The notes under the pieces were generated by a model that was not told the origin of the DNA, searched no databases, and saw only the letters and a program-made list of their open reading frames with translations. The position numbers and the translations under genes were made by a program. A DNA stretch of 34,432 nucleotides. It comes from CAYXDO01 sp964463485. Lineage in GTDB: Bacteria > Myxococcota > Kuafuiibacteriia > Kuafuiibacteriales > Kuafuiibacteriaceae. Position 1 is the stretch's first letter, and each line of letters begins with the position of its first letter. The stretch spans positions 1-34,432 of the forward strand of contig CAYXDO010000118.1 of assembly GCA_964463485.1 (NCBI GenBank), read 5' to 3'. Below are positions 1-7,788 of this stretch, piece after piece.

Positions 1-96
1 CGACAGATCGGCTGGGTAGCGTGCGCGTTCTTGGTCGCCGACGCGATCAACGTGGCGGCCAGGGGCGCGCTCCGAGGGACCGGTGACCAGGTGTAG
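1..96 (+). pseudogene. 3' end of a MATE-family efflux transporter, apparently truncated
   Basis: Frame 1 from the window edge is open for 31 codons and ends at TAG 94-96. The peptide has a hydrophobic helix followed by DAINVAARGALRGTGDQV. This matches the conserved C-half motif of MATE (NorM/DinF-like) multidrug/Na+ or H+ antiporters, where a helix with Asp is followed by a (G)ALRGxGDxR turn. In that family roughly 70 or more residues and further helices normally follow this motif. Here the frame stops at once, and I see no hydrophobic continuation in the other two frames before the convergent gene ending at 112. It therefore looks like a C-terminally truncated or decayed transporter. The upstream part lies outside the window. 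The assignment rests on one short motif, so confidence is moderate. Confidence 0.45.
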
Positions 97-111
97 CACA
101 GGGCGCGTATT

Positions 112-978
112 TCAGAGTCGCGTCCACCCGTCGGTGATCTTCGTCGATCCGAGCTCGGGCGGCGCGGCCGCTTCGGTCCCGCCGGCCGCGGCGGCCACGC
201 CTACTCCGACTCCAGCTACCGCGACGACGATGATGGTCCAGAACCACCACTTTGTCGCGATGCCGTCATCGGCGTCGGTTTCGCGAGGCGTCACGACCAA
301 GGGCGGGGCGGGGCGGGGCTTGGCGGCCACCACTGGAGCCGTTCGCTCAACCGGAATCTCCGGCGTCTTGCTGGCGCCCAAGGTCGGCGTGGGCGCGGGA
401 GGCGGCGGAGCGACCACGACCGGCTCCGATCGTGTGGCCTCGACAGAGTGACGCTGCCCGGCCACCGCATCGACCGGGTACGTAGCCTCGGCACCCAACG
501 GACCCACACGGATCCGACGACGCCCCGGAGTCACCGCGAACGGATCGACCGGCGCTGTCCCCACTTTCACGTCGTCGACCCAGATTGAGTCGCCTCGCGT
601 CGCGAGCACCTCGACGCGCGCGGTCCGCGGCAAGAGCTCGTCCACCCGCTGCCGCGCCGCCTTGACGATCTTCGATGACGGATCGTCGGTCTCGTCCAAG
701 TACCGTTCGTACTCACGAACAGCGGCGCCGAGGTCTCCCGTTTGTCGGTACGCCTCCGCGAGATTGATGCGAATTTTCGGGCTCGGATAGGCCTCGTAGG
801 CGCGCTTGAAGGCCCTGAGCGCGTCTTCCGCCCGCCCCGTGCGAATCGCCTCGTTGCCCTCCTTCAACAGCCTCGACGCCTCGTCCTTCGCATCCGCCGC
901 GAACGACGGACGCGCGACCGCTACGAGCCCAAGCACGAGCCACGCGGCCCCGCCCAGCGCTCCACTCGCTGCGATCAT
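112..978 (-). CDS. TPR and PEGA membrane protein, translationally coupled to the upstream kinase
   Basis: The 288-residue protein has an N-terminal hydrophobic segment ending in PSFAADA (about 1-28), which reads as a signal peptide. TPR-like helices follow at about 30-110 (EGNEAIRTGRAEDALRAFKRAYEAYPSP-type pattern, not quoted in full). Next come a PEGA-like beta domain at about 115-180 (DSIWVDDVKVGTAPVDPF), a Pro/Ala linker, and one membrane helix at about 242-265 (WWFWTIIVVAVAGVGVGVAA). I chose ATG 978 because it shares its A with the TGA of the upstream kinase (TGATG). A GGGGGAGA ribosome site lies just before it. A TTG one codon earlier is the alternative. The domain order is typical of myxobacterial envelope scaffolds of unknown role. 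Coupling suggests it works with, or is a substrate or partner of, the kinase; that is inference. Confidence 0.8.
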   Translation of the reverse strand: MIAASGALGGAAWLVLGLVAVARPSFAADAKDEASRLLKEGNEAIRTGRAEDALRAFKRAYEAYPSPKIRINLAEAYRQTGDLGAAVREYERYLDETDDPSSKIVKAARQRVDELLPRTARVEVLATRGDSIWVDDVKVGTAPVDPFAVTPGRRRIRVGPLGAEATYPVDAVAGQRHSVEATRSEPVVVAPPPPAPTPTLGASKTPEIPVERTAPVVAAKPRPAPPLVVTPRETDADDGIATKWWFWTIIVVAVAGVGVGVAAAAGGTEAAAPPELGSTKITDGWTRL

Positions 979-3398
979 CAAAGATCTCCCCCCTCGATCA
1001 GCAGCAACGAATCTCCTTCGGCCGCCTTCGCCGGATCGGGCCGCTTCTTCGACCTCCTCTTCACAGGCTTGGCCTCCTGCTCGAGGCGGATCTTCAATCG
1101 CTGATTTCGCTCCAGCACGACTCGCTTGCTCATCGAACGATAGCCCGGCGCGCTGGCCTCGACGAGGATCGTGGTTCCCTTTCGCCTTCGAACCTCGCCG
1201 TCCGAAGCTTCCCCATCGACCATCAAGGTCGCGCTCTTCGGCGAGACGTCGACGTCAATCGCGACCTCCTTGGGCCGCCTTCGCTCCCGCTGCGGTGGAT
1301 CGACCGGGTCGGGAGCCGCGCCCTCCTCCGCTCGGTCCGGCGGAGAGCTCCCCAGGGCGAGCGCTTCGACCCTCGAGACAGCCGCGTCTGCTACGACCGC
1401 AAGCTCCTCTGCGTCGATCGTTTCGGAAGCGTCCGGGAAAGTTTGAGCTGCAACGATCACGGGAGCGGCATCCCGGGGCTCGGAGCCCGCGTCCGTCGCC
1501 GCCCCGGCGAGCGGCGCGATCACGACCGACTCGGGGGCCGGCCAAAACAGCGCCACGCCGATCCCGACCACTACCGCCGCGCCGATCGCGCCAGCCCAGA
1601 TCACTCGGCTCGGCCTGCGAATCGCCGCGAGATCCTCGTCCGTCAGCACCTCGAGACTTGGGCGATTCGTCTCGGTGACCACCTCGAGCGCGATCTTCGG
1701 AGTCTGCCGTGTGTGTAAGAGCTCCACCACGTCGCGGGTCCGAATCACACTCGTCGGAACCTGACGTTGATTCGGCCGCGCCCCCTCCGGCGAGAGGTCC
1801 TCGAGCTTGAGCGGAGCGCCGTGGACGACGTGAATGCCTTGAGCCCGAAGCTTCCCAGGAATCGCCGGATCCGCTTTGGGTCCCGACGACGACGACATGT
1901 CCTCATCGGCTACCGGCCGCACCAGCATGACCTCGTCCGTCGTAGGATTCTTCTGGACCGAAACGAGCGGCGTGAGCTCCTCGGTGGGCACCGTGAGCGG
2001 CTCCAGCCCCTCGAGCTCCTCGATCGTCGCCAAGTCCCCGATCAGGCTCATCGGCGTGTCCGGCAACGCCGCGAGCCGCTCAGACTGCGCCGCAGGCCAC
2101 ACGGGCTTCGGCGCGACCGGCTCGTGTTTGTCGGCTCGGCCTGGAGGCGGAGGCTGCGACGCCGAAGGTGCGTCGCGTCGCACCCAAGGAGGCTCGCTCT
2201 TGCGTTGGGCCCCCTCCCCTCGCCGCGCCGCGATGTACGGATCGAGGACCGATTCGGTGTTCGGCTCCGCCCCGAGCGCGCCCAAGTCGGCGACCGCGGC
2301 CCTACCGAGCTCCGACTTCCGCCGGTCGGACGACGAATAAGTTGGGTTCTCTCCGGTGACCTGCTCGTCGGGCTCGTCGCTGTCGATCGGGACCGCGGAG
2401 AGCGACACGCGCGATGGATGGCCCGAGACCGCTTCTTGCTGTAGGGCCTGCCGCTCCTGATAGCGCTCTTTGAAAGACTCTCGGAGAAACTTCGCGAGGT
2501 CCTTGGTGAGGCCTCTCCCCTGGACGACGCCCTCCAGCGCCTTCACCAGCTCGAGCGCCGTTCCAAAGCGTGCGCTCGGCTCGCGCTCGAGCGCGTGCAT
2601 GACGATCGCATCGAGCGCCGGAGGAATCTCGGACCGCAGCGAGCTCGGCTTGGGAATCGGTGCGCGCAACAGCCGCTCAGTGGTCTCGAGGTCGTTGGCC
2701 CCGCGGAACAAACGCCGACCAGCCAGGCTCTCCCACAGCACCGCCCCGAGAGAAAAGACGTCGACCCGCCGATCCGGCTCCGCGCCGTGTTTGATGTGCT
2801 CCGGCGCCATATAAGCGAGGCGCCCCTTCAACATCCCGGGCTCGGTGTGGGAAGCGCGGTCCTTGGCCTTCGCGACGCCGAAGTCCGTCAAACGAACGCT
2901 CCCGTCGTAGCCGAGCAGCACGTTCTGCGGCGCGACGTCCCGGTGAACAACGTTCAACTTCTGACCCAGCTCGTCCGAGAGCTCGTGCGCGGCGTGAAGG
3001 CCCCGACCGATCTCCAACGCGACGAACACCGCGAGCTCGATCGGGATCTTCTTCCGCTCCCGAGAGAGCGTCATGATCGCAAAGGCGAGCGTCTCGCCGT
3101 TCACATAGTCCATGACGATGAAGTGGCGCCCGCCCTCCGTTCCAATCTCGTGCGCGGCCACGACGTTGGCGTGCAGAATCCGAGTCGTCAGGCGCGCCTC
3201 GTCCAGGAACATGTGTACGAACGGCTTCTCGCGGCAGAGGTGCTCGTGGATCAGCTTGACCGCGAAGAGACGAGGCCGCCCGTCGATCCCGGGGGCACGC
3301 GCGAGATAGAGCGTCGCCATACCCCCTTGACCGAGGACACACAGAACCTCGTAGCGCCCGAGCGACTTCGGGAGCGGGGGTGAGGCGGGCTCGTACAT
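978..3398 (-). CDS. Transmembrane Ser/Thr protein kinase with C-terminal PEGA domain
   Basis: This is an 806-residue Hanks-type kinase. The kinase domain spans about 14-295, with glycine loop GQGGMATLYLA, the VAIK-type lysine in FAVKLI (about Lys48), HRD at 152-154 (VVHRDVAPQN), DFG at 172-174 and YMAPEH. All catalytic residues are present, so it should be active. A long Pro/Ser/acidic linker leads to one membrane helix (about 600-620, VIWAGAIGAAVVVGIGVALF). An extracytoplasmic PEGA domain at about 710-775 and a Lys/Arg-rich tail follow. ATG 3398 was chosen because GGAGCGG sits about 7 bases upstream and the kinase fold starts soon after. Longer starts at 3461 (ATG) and 3542 (GTG) are open but lack a good ribosome site. 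The topology suggests sensing outside the membrane through PEGA and phosphorylation inside. Substrates are unknown. Confidence 0.93.
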   Translation of the reverse strand: MYEPASPPLPKSLGRYEVLCVLGQGGMATLYLARAPGIDGRPRLFAVKLIHEHLCREKPFVHMFLDEARLTTRILHANVVAAHEIGTEGGRHFIVMDYVNGETLAFAIMTLSRERKKIPIELAVFVALEIGRGLHAAHELSDELGQKLNVVHRDVAPQNVLLGYDGSVRLTDFGVAKAKDRASHTEPGMLKGRLAYMAPEHIKHGAEPDRRVDVFSLGAVLWESLAGRRLFRGANDLETTERLLRAPIPKPSSLRSEIPPALDAIVMHALEREPSARFGTALELVKALEGVVQGRGLTKDLAKFLRESFKERYQERQALQQEAVSGHPSRVSLSAVPIDSDEPDEQVTGENPTYSSSDRRKSELGRAAVADLGALGAEPNTESVLDPYIAARRGEGAQRKSEPPWVRRDAPSASQPPPPGRADKHEPVAPKPVWPAAQSERLAALPDTPMSLIGDLATIEELEGLEPLTVPTEELTPLVSVQKNPTTDEVMLVRPVADEDMSSSSGPKADPAIPGKLRAQGIHVVHGAPLKLEDLSPEGARPNQRQVPTSVIRTRDVVELLHTRQTPKIALEVVTETNRPSLEVLTDEDLAAIRRPSRVIWAGAIGAAVVVGIGVALFWPAPESVVIAPLAGAATDAGSEPRDAAPVIVAAQTFPDASETIDAEELAVVADAAVSRVEALALGSSPPDRAEEGAAPDPVDPPQRERRRPKEVAIDVDVSPKSATLMVDGEASDGEVRRRKGTTILVEASAPGYRSMSKRVVLERNQRLKIRLEQEAKPVKRRSKKRPDPAKAAEGDSLLLIEGGDL

Positions 3399-3631
3399 GC
3401 TCCGCTCCCGCAGGATGAACCACCTCGCGGCGGAGGGCAAAGTGATGGAACGTCGCGACATTTGGACGCCCGAGAGATCTGGCTTAGAACGGCATGGTTT
3501 CGCGAGGTGACGCGACCCCGATCGAACGTTGCGAGCGCGCACACCGCGTCAGGGGAGCCCGAGGTCGCGCCCGTGATGACGGACGAACCGAGGATCCGCA
3601 CGCGGATCTGGAATTGCTAAATTCCCTCGCG
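3399..3631. promoter_or_regulatory. Divergent intergenic region between kinase and lipoprotein
   Basis: This 233-base gap separates the divergent kinase and lipoprotein genes and must hold both promoters. The only clear structure is a short AT-rich inverted repeat at 3610-3625, described separately. I see no RNA gene here. Part of the gap could be coding if the kinase starts at 3461 or 3542. Confidence 0.5.
3610..3625. promoter_or_regulatory. AT-rich inverted repeat just before the lipoprotein start
   Basis: GGAATT, loop GCTA, then AATTCC forms a perfect 6-base inverted repeat that ends six bases before ATG 3632. The element contains TGCTAAATT, which resembles an extended -10 box (TG, one base, then a hexamer). 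If it is one, transcription would begin at or very near the ATG. It could instead be an operator or a small hairpin over the ribosome-binding region. No Shine-Dalgarno sequence is visible before the ATG. Confidence 0.35.
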
Positions 3632-5584
3632 ATGCGCACCAGCCCGGCTTGGCTGCTCGCTCTTGCCCTCCCGGCCTGCGCGGCTCAACGACTCGTCGTC
3701 CCGGAGCCGCCGTCGCGCGTCCCTACCTCGATCGAGACCCACCTAGAGGACGTGTCGATCACCGTCGACGCGAACTTCCGAGGCCTAGGACCCTACGACC
3801 ACGCGAGCCAAGATCCCATGATCCACTCGCTGAGTGAGTACCTCCGAGCGTACGGGCCGTATCGGAGCGTTTCGCGGGAGCGGCCTTCGCCTGGCGCAAA
3901 GGTCGTCCCCGTCTCGCTGGAGCTGAGTATCGCGCTCGACACCGATCGCAGCCGCACCTGGATCCTGGATGTCATCGCGGCCTACCCATTCCTGGGTCTC
4001 TTTCCCTTCACCCCCGAGTGGGGCGAAGTCAGCGTCGCCATCATCGCGCGCCCGTCCATCGCCGAGCTCACGGAAGCCGGGTGGCGCCCTCGCCAACAAC
4101 TCACGCCGATAGAGCTGACCGTGAAGGCCGCGTTCAGCAAGCTCGCGTACTCTTGGTGGCGAACCGAGCCCGAGGAAGACGCGTACCGCCGTGCGTACGA
4201 AATGGCCTTCGACGAGCTCGGTCGTCGGCTTCGAAGGGCCCTCGAGCGAAGTGTGAGCGCTTATCGGCCGGAGTTCGAAGAAGAGTTTGCGGCTCGAAGC
4301 ACCCGGGGTCCCAAGCCCATCGAACCCAAGCCAAAGGCGCCGTCGCGGTGCTCACAAACGGCTGTCTTCATCTCGCCCGTCGGAGCTGGCTTTCGGCCCA
4401 GCTTCGCCGCGACCTGCCGAGAGCCTCCCAAGATTCCTGACCAGGAACCGACGAACCCGGCAGACAGCGTCTCGAGCCCGGAGCTCGACTCAGCGAACCC
4501 AAAATCAGCGAACCCAGGACCCAACTCCTCAAACCCCTCCGAGGATCGACCGCTTCATACCGTGAGCGCCACGCGCGCGCTCGCGTTCGCTGACATGAGC
4601 CTCGATGCCTTGGGGCTGACCGCTCCGGTCGTGGTCCCGACGTCGACCACCCCCGCCTCGGGCTCCGAGGCCGAGCCCCCGCAGACCGAGCCGACCCTCG
4701 AGGCCCCTCATCCTGGTCTTCCTCATCAGAGTTTAGACTCGGAGAGTCTGACCCTGGCCGAGCCGAACGAGTTTTTCATCGACGAGCCGGGACTCAGGAT
4801 CCTGGTCAGGCCTGTGTCGCGGACCGACGCCTCGCTGGTCGAGCGATACCTGGCGTCGCTCGGCGGCGTGGAAGTCTCCGCGTTCGCCGGCCTCGCGTCG
4901 GTCCAAAGCAGCATTCACACCGAAACCCATCCGAACGAGGTCGTCGGCTCGGGCAAAGCCACGTCGGCGGGCTACCGCGTATCGCTGTACAAGCCACCCG
5001 ATCGGACTGGGTTCTTCTTCCCGGCTTCGCTCGGCTTCCTCTCCGAGGACGTGCGGATCGATGGCTTCCTGGAAGAGATCCCCGTCGCCCAAATCGGCGG
5101 AGCGGACACTATCGGCGCGCGTATCACCGATCCCGTCACCGGCGAAGAAGACCTCGAGCCCATCAACTACTTCCTTCGAATGCGATCCGGATATCTCACT
5201 CAGAACATCGCGCTGAGCTTGGTGGTGGGCACGGATGACGTTCAGTTCTTCTGGACCGGCCGGGCCGGAATCAACCTGTTCGAGATCCGGCACCTCGAGG
5301 TCGATCTCGCGACCTCGACGGAGCAGCTCACCGACGTCCGCGGATTCCTCTCCGGGTCCGCCGGCACACAGATCGGAATCGGAATTCCGGCGCTCCACGC
5401 CGCGCTCCGGGCCGCGGTCGACTTCGAGTGGCACGATCAGTTCGAATACCCAACCCCGCTCGATTTTCTGGCTTCGTCCACTTATGACGAGGCCGAAGAG
5501 ATCTATTTCCGAGAACGAGGTCGAAGCGACGCGGTCTCGCTGACCGCGTGGAATGCGCAGGTGTCCGGTGTGGTGCTGTTCTAA
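3632..5584 (+). CDS. Large two-part lipoprotein of unknown function
   Basis: The 650-residue product begins MRTSPAWLLALALPAC, a lipoprotein signal with lipobox LPAC and the lipidated Cys at 16. ATG 3632 is chosen because it gives this signal; an in-frame ATG at 3494 would only add a charged leader. Residues about 20-230 form a folded domain with a hydrophobic strand near ILDVIAAYPFLGLFPF. A low-complexity Pro/Ser/Asn linker (about 235-400) carries SANPKSANPG repeats. The C-terminal half (about 410-650) has alternating polar/hydrophobic strands (YFLRMRSGYLTQNIALSLVV, AGINLFEIRHLEVDLATS) and ends in VSGVVLF with a terminal Phe. That pattern suggests an outer-membrane beta-barrel-like or surface-associated domain. 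I do not recognise a family. It overlaps the next lipoprotein gene by 32 bases, so the two are probably co-expressed. Confidence 0.7.
   Translation: MRTSPAWLLALALPACAAQRLVVPEPPSRVPTSIETHLEDVSITVDANFRGLGPYDHASQDPMIHSLSEYLRAYGPYRSVSRERPSPGAKVVPVSLELSIALDTDRSRTWILDVIAAYPFLGLFPFTPEWGEVSVAIIARPSIAELTEAGWRPRQQLTPIELTVKAAFSKLAYSWWRTEPEEDAYRRAYEMAFDELGRRLRRALERSVSAYRPEFEEEFAARSTRGPKPIEPKPKAPSRCSQTAVFISPVGAGFRPSFAATCREPPKIPDQEPTNPADSVSSPELDSANPKSANPGPNSSNPSEDRPLHTVSATRALAFADMSLDALGLTAPVVVPTSTTPASGSEAEPPQTEPTLEAPHPGLPHQSLDSESLTLAEPNEFFIDEPGLRILVRPVSRTDASLVERYLASLGGVEVSAFAGLASVQSSIHTETHPNEVVGSGKATSAGYRVSLYKPPDRTGFFFPASLGFLSEDVRIDGFLEEIPVAQIGGADTIGARITDPVTGEEDLEPINYFLRMRSGYLTQNIALSLVVGTDDVQFFWTGRAGINLFEIRHLEVDLATSTEQLTDVRGFLSGSAGTQIGIGIPALHAALRAAVDFEWHDQFEYPTPLDFLASSTYDEAEEIYFRERGRSDAVSLTAWNAQVSGVVLF
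4490..4516 (+). repeat. Two copies of a 12-base repeat in the lipoprotein linker
   Basis: TCAGCGAACCCA occurs at 4490-4501 and again at 4505-4516, a 15-base period that is in frame. It encodes the SANPKSANPG part of the linker, so a change in copy number would lengthen or shorten the linker without shifting the frame. Confidence 0.75.
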
Positions 5585-6014
5585 ACCTAAATCCAGGCGG
5601 GCGCCCTGGCTCGCGGCGTGCGTGGCCCTCGCGGCTTGCGGCGCCGAATCGGAGCGGCCCCCGATCGCGCGGCTCGACGAAGGACCTGCCAGCATCGTGG
5701 TGAAAAATCGGTCTCAATATGTCCTGAATGAGGTCCGATTTCATCGCTCGGAGAGCTACTCGGGCGCGGACAGCATCTTGAGCGAACAGCTCTCCATCGG
5801 TGGGGAGGTGGTGGTCCGTGGGACCGGCTGGTGGTACGTCACCGCGCTCAGAGAGAAGAACTACGGAGGGCCGCTTCGCGCGTACACGACCGAGTCCCCG
5901 CTCGGTGTGGCTGAGGGCGCCGGATACACACTCATGGTCTACGACGAGCAATTTCGACTGAAGCAAGAGCCCGAGCGCCGTCCCCCGGAGCCCAGCGACA
6001 TCATCCTCCCCTAG
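5553..6014 (+). CDS. Small lipoprotein of unknown function
   Basis: The 153-residue protein has a positively charged start, a hydrophobic core (WLAACVALAAC) and a lipobox with the lipidated Cys near position 29, so it should be a lipoprotein. The mature part is about 124 residues with predicted beta strands (ASIVVKNRSQYVLNEVRFHRS, quoted in part) and a Pro-rich end (EPERRPPEPSD). The NRS-x-x-x-L-x-E-V-x-F pattern is common in small Ig-like or jelly-roll periplasmic proteins, but I cannot name a family. ATG 5553 lies inside the 3' end of the upstream lipoprotein gene, overlapping by 32 bases in another frame. GTG 5568 is an alternative. The overlap implies translational coupling and a shared role at the envelope. 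Confidence 0.7.
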   Translation: MRRCPVWCCSKPKSRRAPWLAACVALAACGAESERPPIARLDEGPASIVVKNRSQYVLNEVRFHRSESYSGADSILSEQLSIGGEVVVRGTGWWYVTALREKNYGGPLRAYTTESPLGVAEGAGYTLMVYDEQFRLKQEPERRPPEPSDIILP

Positions 6015-6020
6015 CTAGGG

Positions 6021-6037
6021 CCGGTCCCGGTCCCGGT
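6021..6037. repeat. Hexamer repeat (CCGGTC) between convergent genes
   Basis: Almost three head-to-tail copies of CCGGTC fill the 44-base gap between the convergent genes ending at 6014 and 6059. The repeat can fold through its CCGG units and may help termination, but there is no T-tract in either direction. Similar short hexamer repeats occur near 18511 and 34014. Confidence 0.5.
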
Positions 6038-6058
6038 GATTCGTCAGTGCCGCCGCGT

Positions 6059-7780
6059 TCAGCCCGTGGAGCGCTTCGCGCTCGGGGGCAGCTCGTGCGG
6101 ACCCGACGCCGCCGCGCGCTCCACTCGGACCACGCCCGACTTGTTCAGCACGACCCGGAGGTGCTCGAGGCGAACCTGGCCCGATCCATCTGCGCCCTCG
6201 CGGGTCACCTTGATCACCATGTTGATGTGGTAGACCTTCGGCAGGTGGGCGCTGGCGAAACGACCGCGACCAAAGTCGAAGTATTCGACGCGGTCGAGCG
6301 GCTCGTCGAGCCTCGCGAGAAAGGGCCGCACGCTGAGCCTCATGATGTCTCGCACCCAGTAACCCTCGGGGAGCGGCTGGTCTTCGTCTTCGGCGCCAGC
6401 CTGCATCGTCTTTCGATAATGGATGACTTCCTCAGCCACGATCTCCGAGTTGCGAACGGTCCGTGACGACTCACGCATCTCCCGAATGTCCTGGGGCAAG
6501 CTCGCCACGCTCACGAAGCGCATGGACTCCTGGAGCTTGGCTCGGAGCATCCCGAGGCCGAAGGCCTCGAGCGACTCTCCGTGCAAGCGCCATGTGTGGT
6601 CGTGCGTTCGCAGCTTCGGGATGAGTGTCTCGTTGGTCACCGCCTTGATTCTGTCTTTGGCCACGTAGGCGGCCACGGCGGCGGCGAAGAACAGCGCCTT
6701 CGTCTCGCCCGAGAGCTCCGTGAGCGCGGGGAGCTGCATCGCGAGCGCGGTCGCCCAGATCGCCGCGAGCGCCGCCGCGAGGGCACCGACCGCGTTCCTC
6801 ACGAACATGTCGTTCTTGACCTCGCGAGGGTCGAGGTAGAGCGCGCGCTGAATCGACTTCTTCAACAGGCTCGCGCGGTACGTGTAGTACTCCCCTTCGA
6901 TGGGCGAGCTCTGCCCGAGGCACAAATACCCATATTTTCGCCGATGGAGGGCCTCCTCGCGGGCGAGCCCGGCGGCGCCCAATTTCAGGCGCGCCACGAG
7001 CCCAGACCCGTCGAAATTCTCCGGGTTCGCCTCGAGCTTCTCCACGAATCGAGTGAGTTGCTCGTCGACGAACAGACTCATGTACTCGTCGGCCGTGCGC
7101 ATGACCTCGGCGAAGGACTGGTCGGCGAGGCGTTCATAGGGCCAGAAGGCTGTGCGCACGCGCCGGAACGCCCAAAGCGCCGACCGAATCCGCTCGAGCG
7201 CAAAAGCCAGCGAGTGTTCGATGTTCTCGTCCACGCTCCCGGAGTGATTCTCCAAGCGCTTGACCTCCGAAGCCACGCCCAGCGCGAACAGGTGAGCGTA
7301 GAGCTTCACTTGCACGACCAAACGTTTGGACGACGGAGGCCTCGGATCCTCGGCGAACTGAAACAAGCCCTTTTCCAGCCGATGGAGCGGAGACGCCGGG
7401 CTTCGTGGGTTCGCCAGGTCAGACAGGGCCAACGGCGCCGCGTCGAGCCGCATCAGCGCCGTGACGTCCGAATAGAACTGATCGCGAGTGTAATTCGTCG
7501 AGTTCACACCCACGTTCTTTGGGATGAAGAAATACGCGTCTACGCAGTACTTCTGGTGCCCACGGTCTTGGCCGATCGCATAGTTGAAGCGAACTTCCAG
7601 CTGCTCCGTCCCGTGGACCTCGACGTGCGTCGACAGGCCTTGCCGAACGAAGTGAGAATCGAGCTGCGTGGCGCCGTTCGGCGCGGCGGGCGGAACGGAC
7701 GCCGGCGGTGCAATCTCCCCGTTGAGCCCCGTGGTGACTTGTGGCCGAAGATGGAGCCACCTCGCAGGATGCGACGACAT
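6059..7780 (-). CDS. Two-helix membrane protein of unknown family
   Basis: The protein has 573 residues and no family I recognise. An N-terminal part of about 40 Pro-rich residues leads to a soluble domain (about 45-300) containing FRRVRTAFWPYERLADQSF. Two membrane helices follow close together at about 329-349 (AVGALAAALAAIWATALAM) and 361-374 (KALFFAAAVAAYVA). A second soluble domain (about 375-573) contains VYHINMVIKVTREG and RVVLNKSGVVRVER. With a short loop between the helices, both soluble parts are likely to be cytoplasmic. ATG 7780 leaves 8 bases after the upstream gene. A TTG at 7813 is also open and would overlap that gene by 25 bases. The spacing indicates an operon with the degenerate sensor kinase upstream, and the protein may be its partner or output; that is inference. 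Confidence 0.75.
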   Translation of the reverse strand: MSSHPARWLHLRPQVTTGLNGEIAPPASVPPAAPNGATQLDSHFVRQGLSTHVEVHGTEQLEVRFNYAIGQDRGHQKYCVDAYFFIPKNVGVNSTNYTRDQFYSDVTALMRLDAAPLALSDLANPRSPASPLHRLEKGLFQFAEDPRPPSSKRLVVQVKLYAHLFALGVASEVKRLENHSGSVDENIEHSLAFALERIRSALWAFRRVRTAFWPYERLADQSFAEVMRTADEYMSLFVDEQLTRFVEKLEANPENFDGSGLVARLKLGAAGLAREEALHRRKYGYLCLGQSSPIEGEYYTYRASLLKKSIQRALYLDPREVKNDMFVRNAVGALAAALAAIWATALAMQLPALTELSGETKALFFAAAVAAYVAKDRIKAVTNETLIPKLRTHDHTWRLHGESLEAFGLGMLRAKLQESMRFVSVASLPQDIREMRESSRTVRNSEIVAEEVIHYRKTMQAGAEDEDQPLPEGYWVRDIMRLSVRPFLARLDEPLDRVEYFDFGRGRFASAHLPKVYHINMVIKVTREGADGSGQVRLEHLRVVLNKSGVVRVERAAASGPHELPPSAKRSTG

Positions 7781-7788
7781 CGAGTTAC

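Noticed and set aside
978..1678. Long plus-strand frames opposite the first kinase (for example 806-1678)
   Set aside because: They are rich in Arg, Pro and Ser with no domain and lie antisense to a kinase and TPR gene with clear motifs. High third-position GC makes such shadows common.
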